64,000 nucleotides of DNA from Sabellastarte sp. h YS-2021 (taxonomy: Eukaryota; Annelida; Polychaeta; Sabellida; Sabellidae): assembly GCA_964017235.1 (NCBI GenBank), contig OZ024934.1:91912706-91976705 (forward strand). The letters run 5' to 3'. The position numbers and the translations under genes are program-made. Shown here piece after piece: positions 62,963-64,000 of this stretch. Numbering within the stretch: position 1 is the stretch's first letter; each line of letters begins with the position of its first letter. The notes under the pieces are model-generated. The model was not told the origin of the DNA and searched no databases. It worked only from the letters and a program-made list of their open reading frames with translations.

Positions 62963-63230
62963 GTCAGTACAAAGGTCTCTCAAAATCCTTGAGAATTTTT
63001 CAGTAGATTTAATTTTATTGTTCCCACAGTAAGTCTGGGTCAAATGATGTAGGGTATTGAATACGGCATTTATGTCACCTGAATTTTACTTTTGGTAAAA
63101 TTTGTTAATGTATAGAAGAATGATATCAACAATAAAGCCTTTATCCTCTTCTGTTGGCCATATATTTATTGGTATGAACTCACTTCACCTCGGTCTGTGG
63201 TTGTCCTATGGAATCTAGTTCTTGGCAACT

Positions 63231-63231
<1 letters not shown>

Positions 63232-63261
<30 letters not shown>
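63232..63261 (+). repeat. G30 homopolymer
   Basis: Thirty consecutive G, the longest of several G/C runs in the window (others: C20 at 6105, G14 at 26634, G19 at 42818, C24 at 56144). Confidence 0.95.
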
Positions 63262-63262
<1 letters not shown>

Positions 63263-63319
63263 GGAATACACCAAGGGTCTGTCTTGATGTGACTATAGGT
63301 ATTGAAAGGGGTATAGATA

Positions 63320-63500
63320 GATGTTTTATTTTTGTGTCACATGTTATACATTAACAACATACAATTACACAAATTACATTAATACAAACATCCAGCCTAT
63401 GAAGGCTTATGAGACACAGTTAAAAATTTATTTAATTTTCAGTAGGAATATATGTTTCAAAAATTACAACTGAGGATATATTTTGCAGTTAAATTTACTA
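63320..63500 (-). mobile_element. 3' untranslated end of a LINE, reversed
   Basis: Downstream (on the minus strand) of the retrotransposon relic at 63498-63780, ending with CACAAAAATAAAACATC, which looks like the 3' terminus with an AATAAA signal. Confidence 0.5.
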
Positions 63501-63780
63501 TAGTTGGGTGACTGAGTACAATTCTAACTTAGAACTATCATTAAGCGTTAAAAAATGTTTCTCAATTTTACAAAATTCTAACATAAATTTTTTTCTTTCT
63601 GAATAAAACCCTGCATAATACAATAAAACATGTAACTCATCATCTATTGAGCCACAATTACATCTTTGACAAAGACGTTTATCTTTGGGAATATTTCTGT
63701 ACCTGCCACTGTCTACTTTTATTTTATAAGACCTCAAGTTTGACCTTGATTTAATCCAACACTAGTGGGACCTGGCAAAT
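63498..63780 (-). pseudogene. Non-LTR retrotransposon C-terminal relic
   Basis: The minus frame reads LRSYKIKVDSGRYRNIPKDK then RLCQRCNCGSIDDELHVLLY and RKKFMLEF. The pattern (D/E)xGRYxNIPxxxRxCxxC...(D/E)DExHxLLxC is the Cys/His-rich C-terminus after the reverse transcriptase of many non-LTR retrotransposons. A TAG at about 63757 limits it upstream and the last Cys is replaced by Tyr, so it is a dead 5'-truncated copy. Confidence 0.7.
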
Positions 63781-63789
63781 AGTCTTCAA

Positions 63790-64000
63790 GGAGGTTAATT
63801 GGTTGGCTGTTACAGTAATACCTGTGCTATGATATGTGGCATAAAATACAACTACAATTTAACTTCCTCTGTCATGTGGATTAATATCCAGCCGATAACA
63901 ATATGTAGGAGATACTGATTGTTTTTTGTACATAACTCAAGCTTCTGATGTAAAATGTGAAAAAAAATCAATTTTGCTGACCAGAAGTTACTACTGGTGT
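63790..64000 (+). other. Right edge: nothing recognised
   Basis: Short AT-rich stretch of the intron after exon 11, no supported feature. Confidence 0.5.

Overview
The window is eukaryotic, intron-rich and AT-rich, dominated by repeats. The repeat types (tRNA-headed SINEs ending in AAATAAATAAAT, non-LTR retrotransposon debris, and many elements with cores of 145-170 bp tandem repeats) resemble those described in bivalve molluscs, so a bivalve or another lophotrochozoan is the best guess. The species cannot be read from the sequence.

One gene structure is well supported. Eleven coding exons on the + strand, from 6512 to 62962, join in phase without a stop into the first 365 residues of a protein with two WW domains, a Q/D/P-rich linker, a short polybasic stretch and a pleckstrin homology (PH) domain. 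This is the layout of the vertebrate PLEKHA5/PLEKHA7 proteins (phosphoinositide-binding adaptors of cell junctions and membrane traffic). The gene runs off the right edge. Introns reach 16 kb and carry nearly all the other features. At the left edge, a minus-strand MADF-like fragment (1-144) and a possible + strand terminal coding exon (about 893-1069) belong to other genes or to relics.

The most striking content is a family of at least eight related non-coding elements inside the introns: E (8510-9857), F (11152-13234), its copy F' (16718-19178), C (22111-23330), B (30382-33615), A (34414-37765), D (47787-50553, reversed) and G (59568 to about 61600), plus a partial reversed member H (about 43880-44252). 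Five of them (E, F, B, A, D) show the full plan: a short 5' terminal sequence that can fold at once into a hairpin, usually a GC-rich or (GTCC)-like stretch, one or two arrays of 145-170 bp repeats, an inverted copy of the 5' terminus near the 3' end, and a final small stem-loop. Different members have unrelated-looking monomers but share a short box of the type ATAACTCAAAAACT / ATATCTCGGAAACCGT. I infer a non-autonomous Helitron/Helentron-like family (compare the pearl and HINE elements of bivalves). F' sits in one copy of a 68-bp tandem duplication whose other copy preserves the empty site, so its borders can be read directly.

Other repeats are a 1.9-kb imperfect palindrome (1560-3470), a foldback-like element (3629-4625), a hAT-like element with an 8-bp target duplication just upstream of the first coding exon (5216-6279), a second hAT-like MITE with a perfect 8-bp duplication (52159-52531), three more MITE-like elements (7104-7556, 54282-54807, 55731-56221), several SINE copies, three retrotransposon coding relics and several long G/C homopolymers. 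No bona fide tRNA, rRNA or CRISPR locus was seen.
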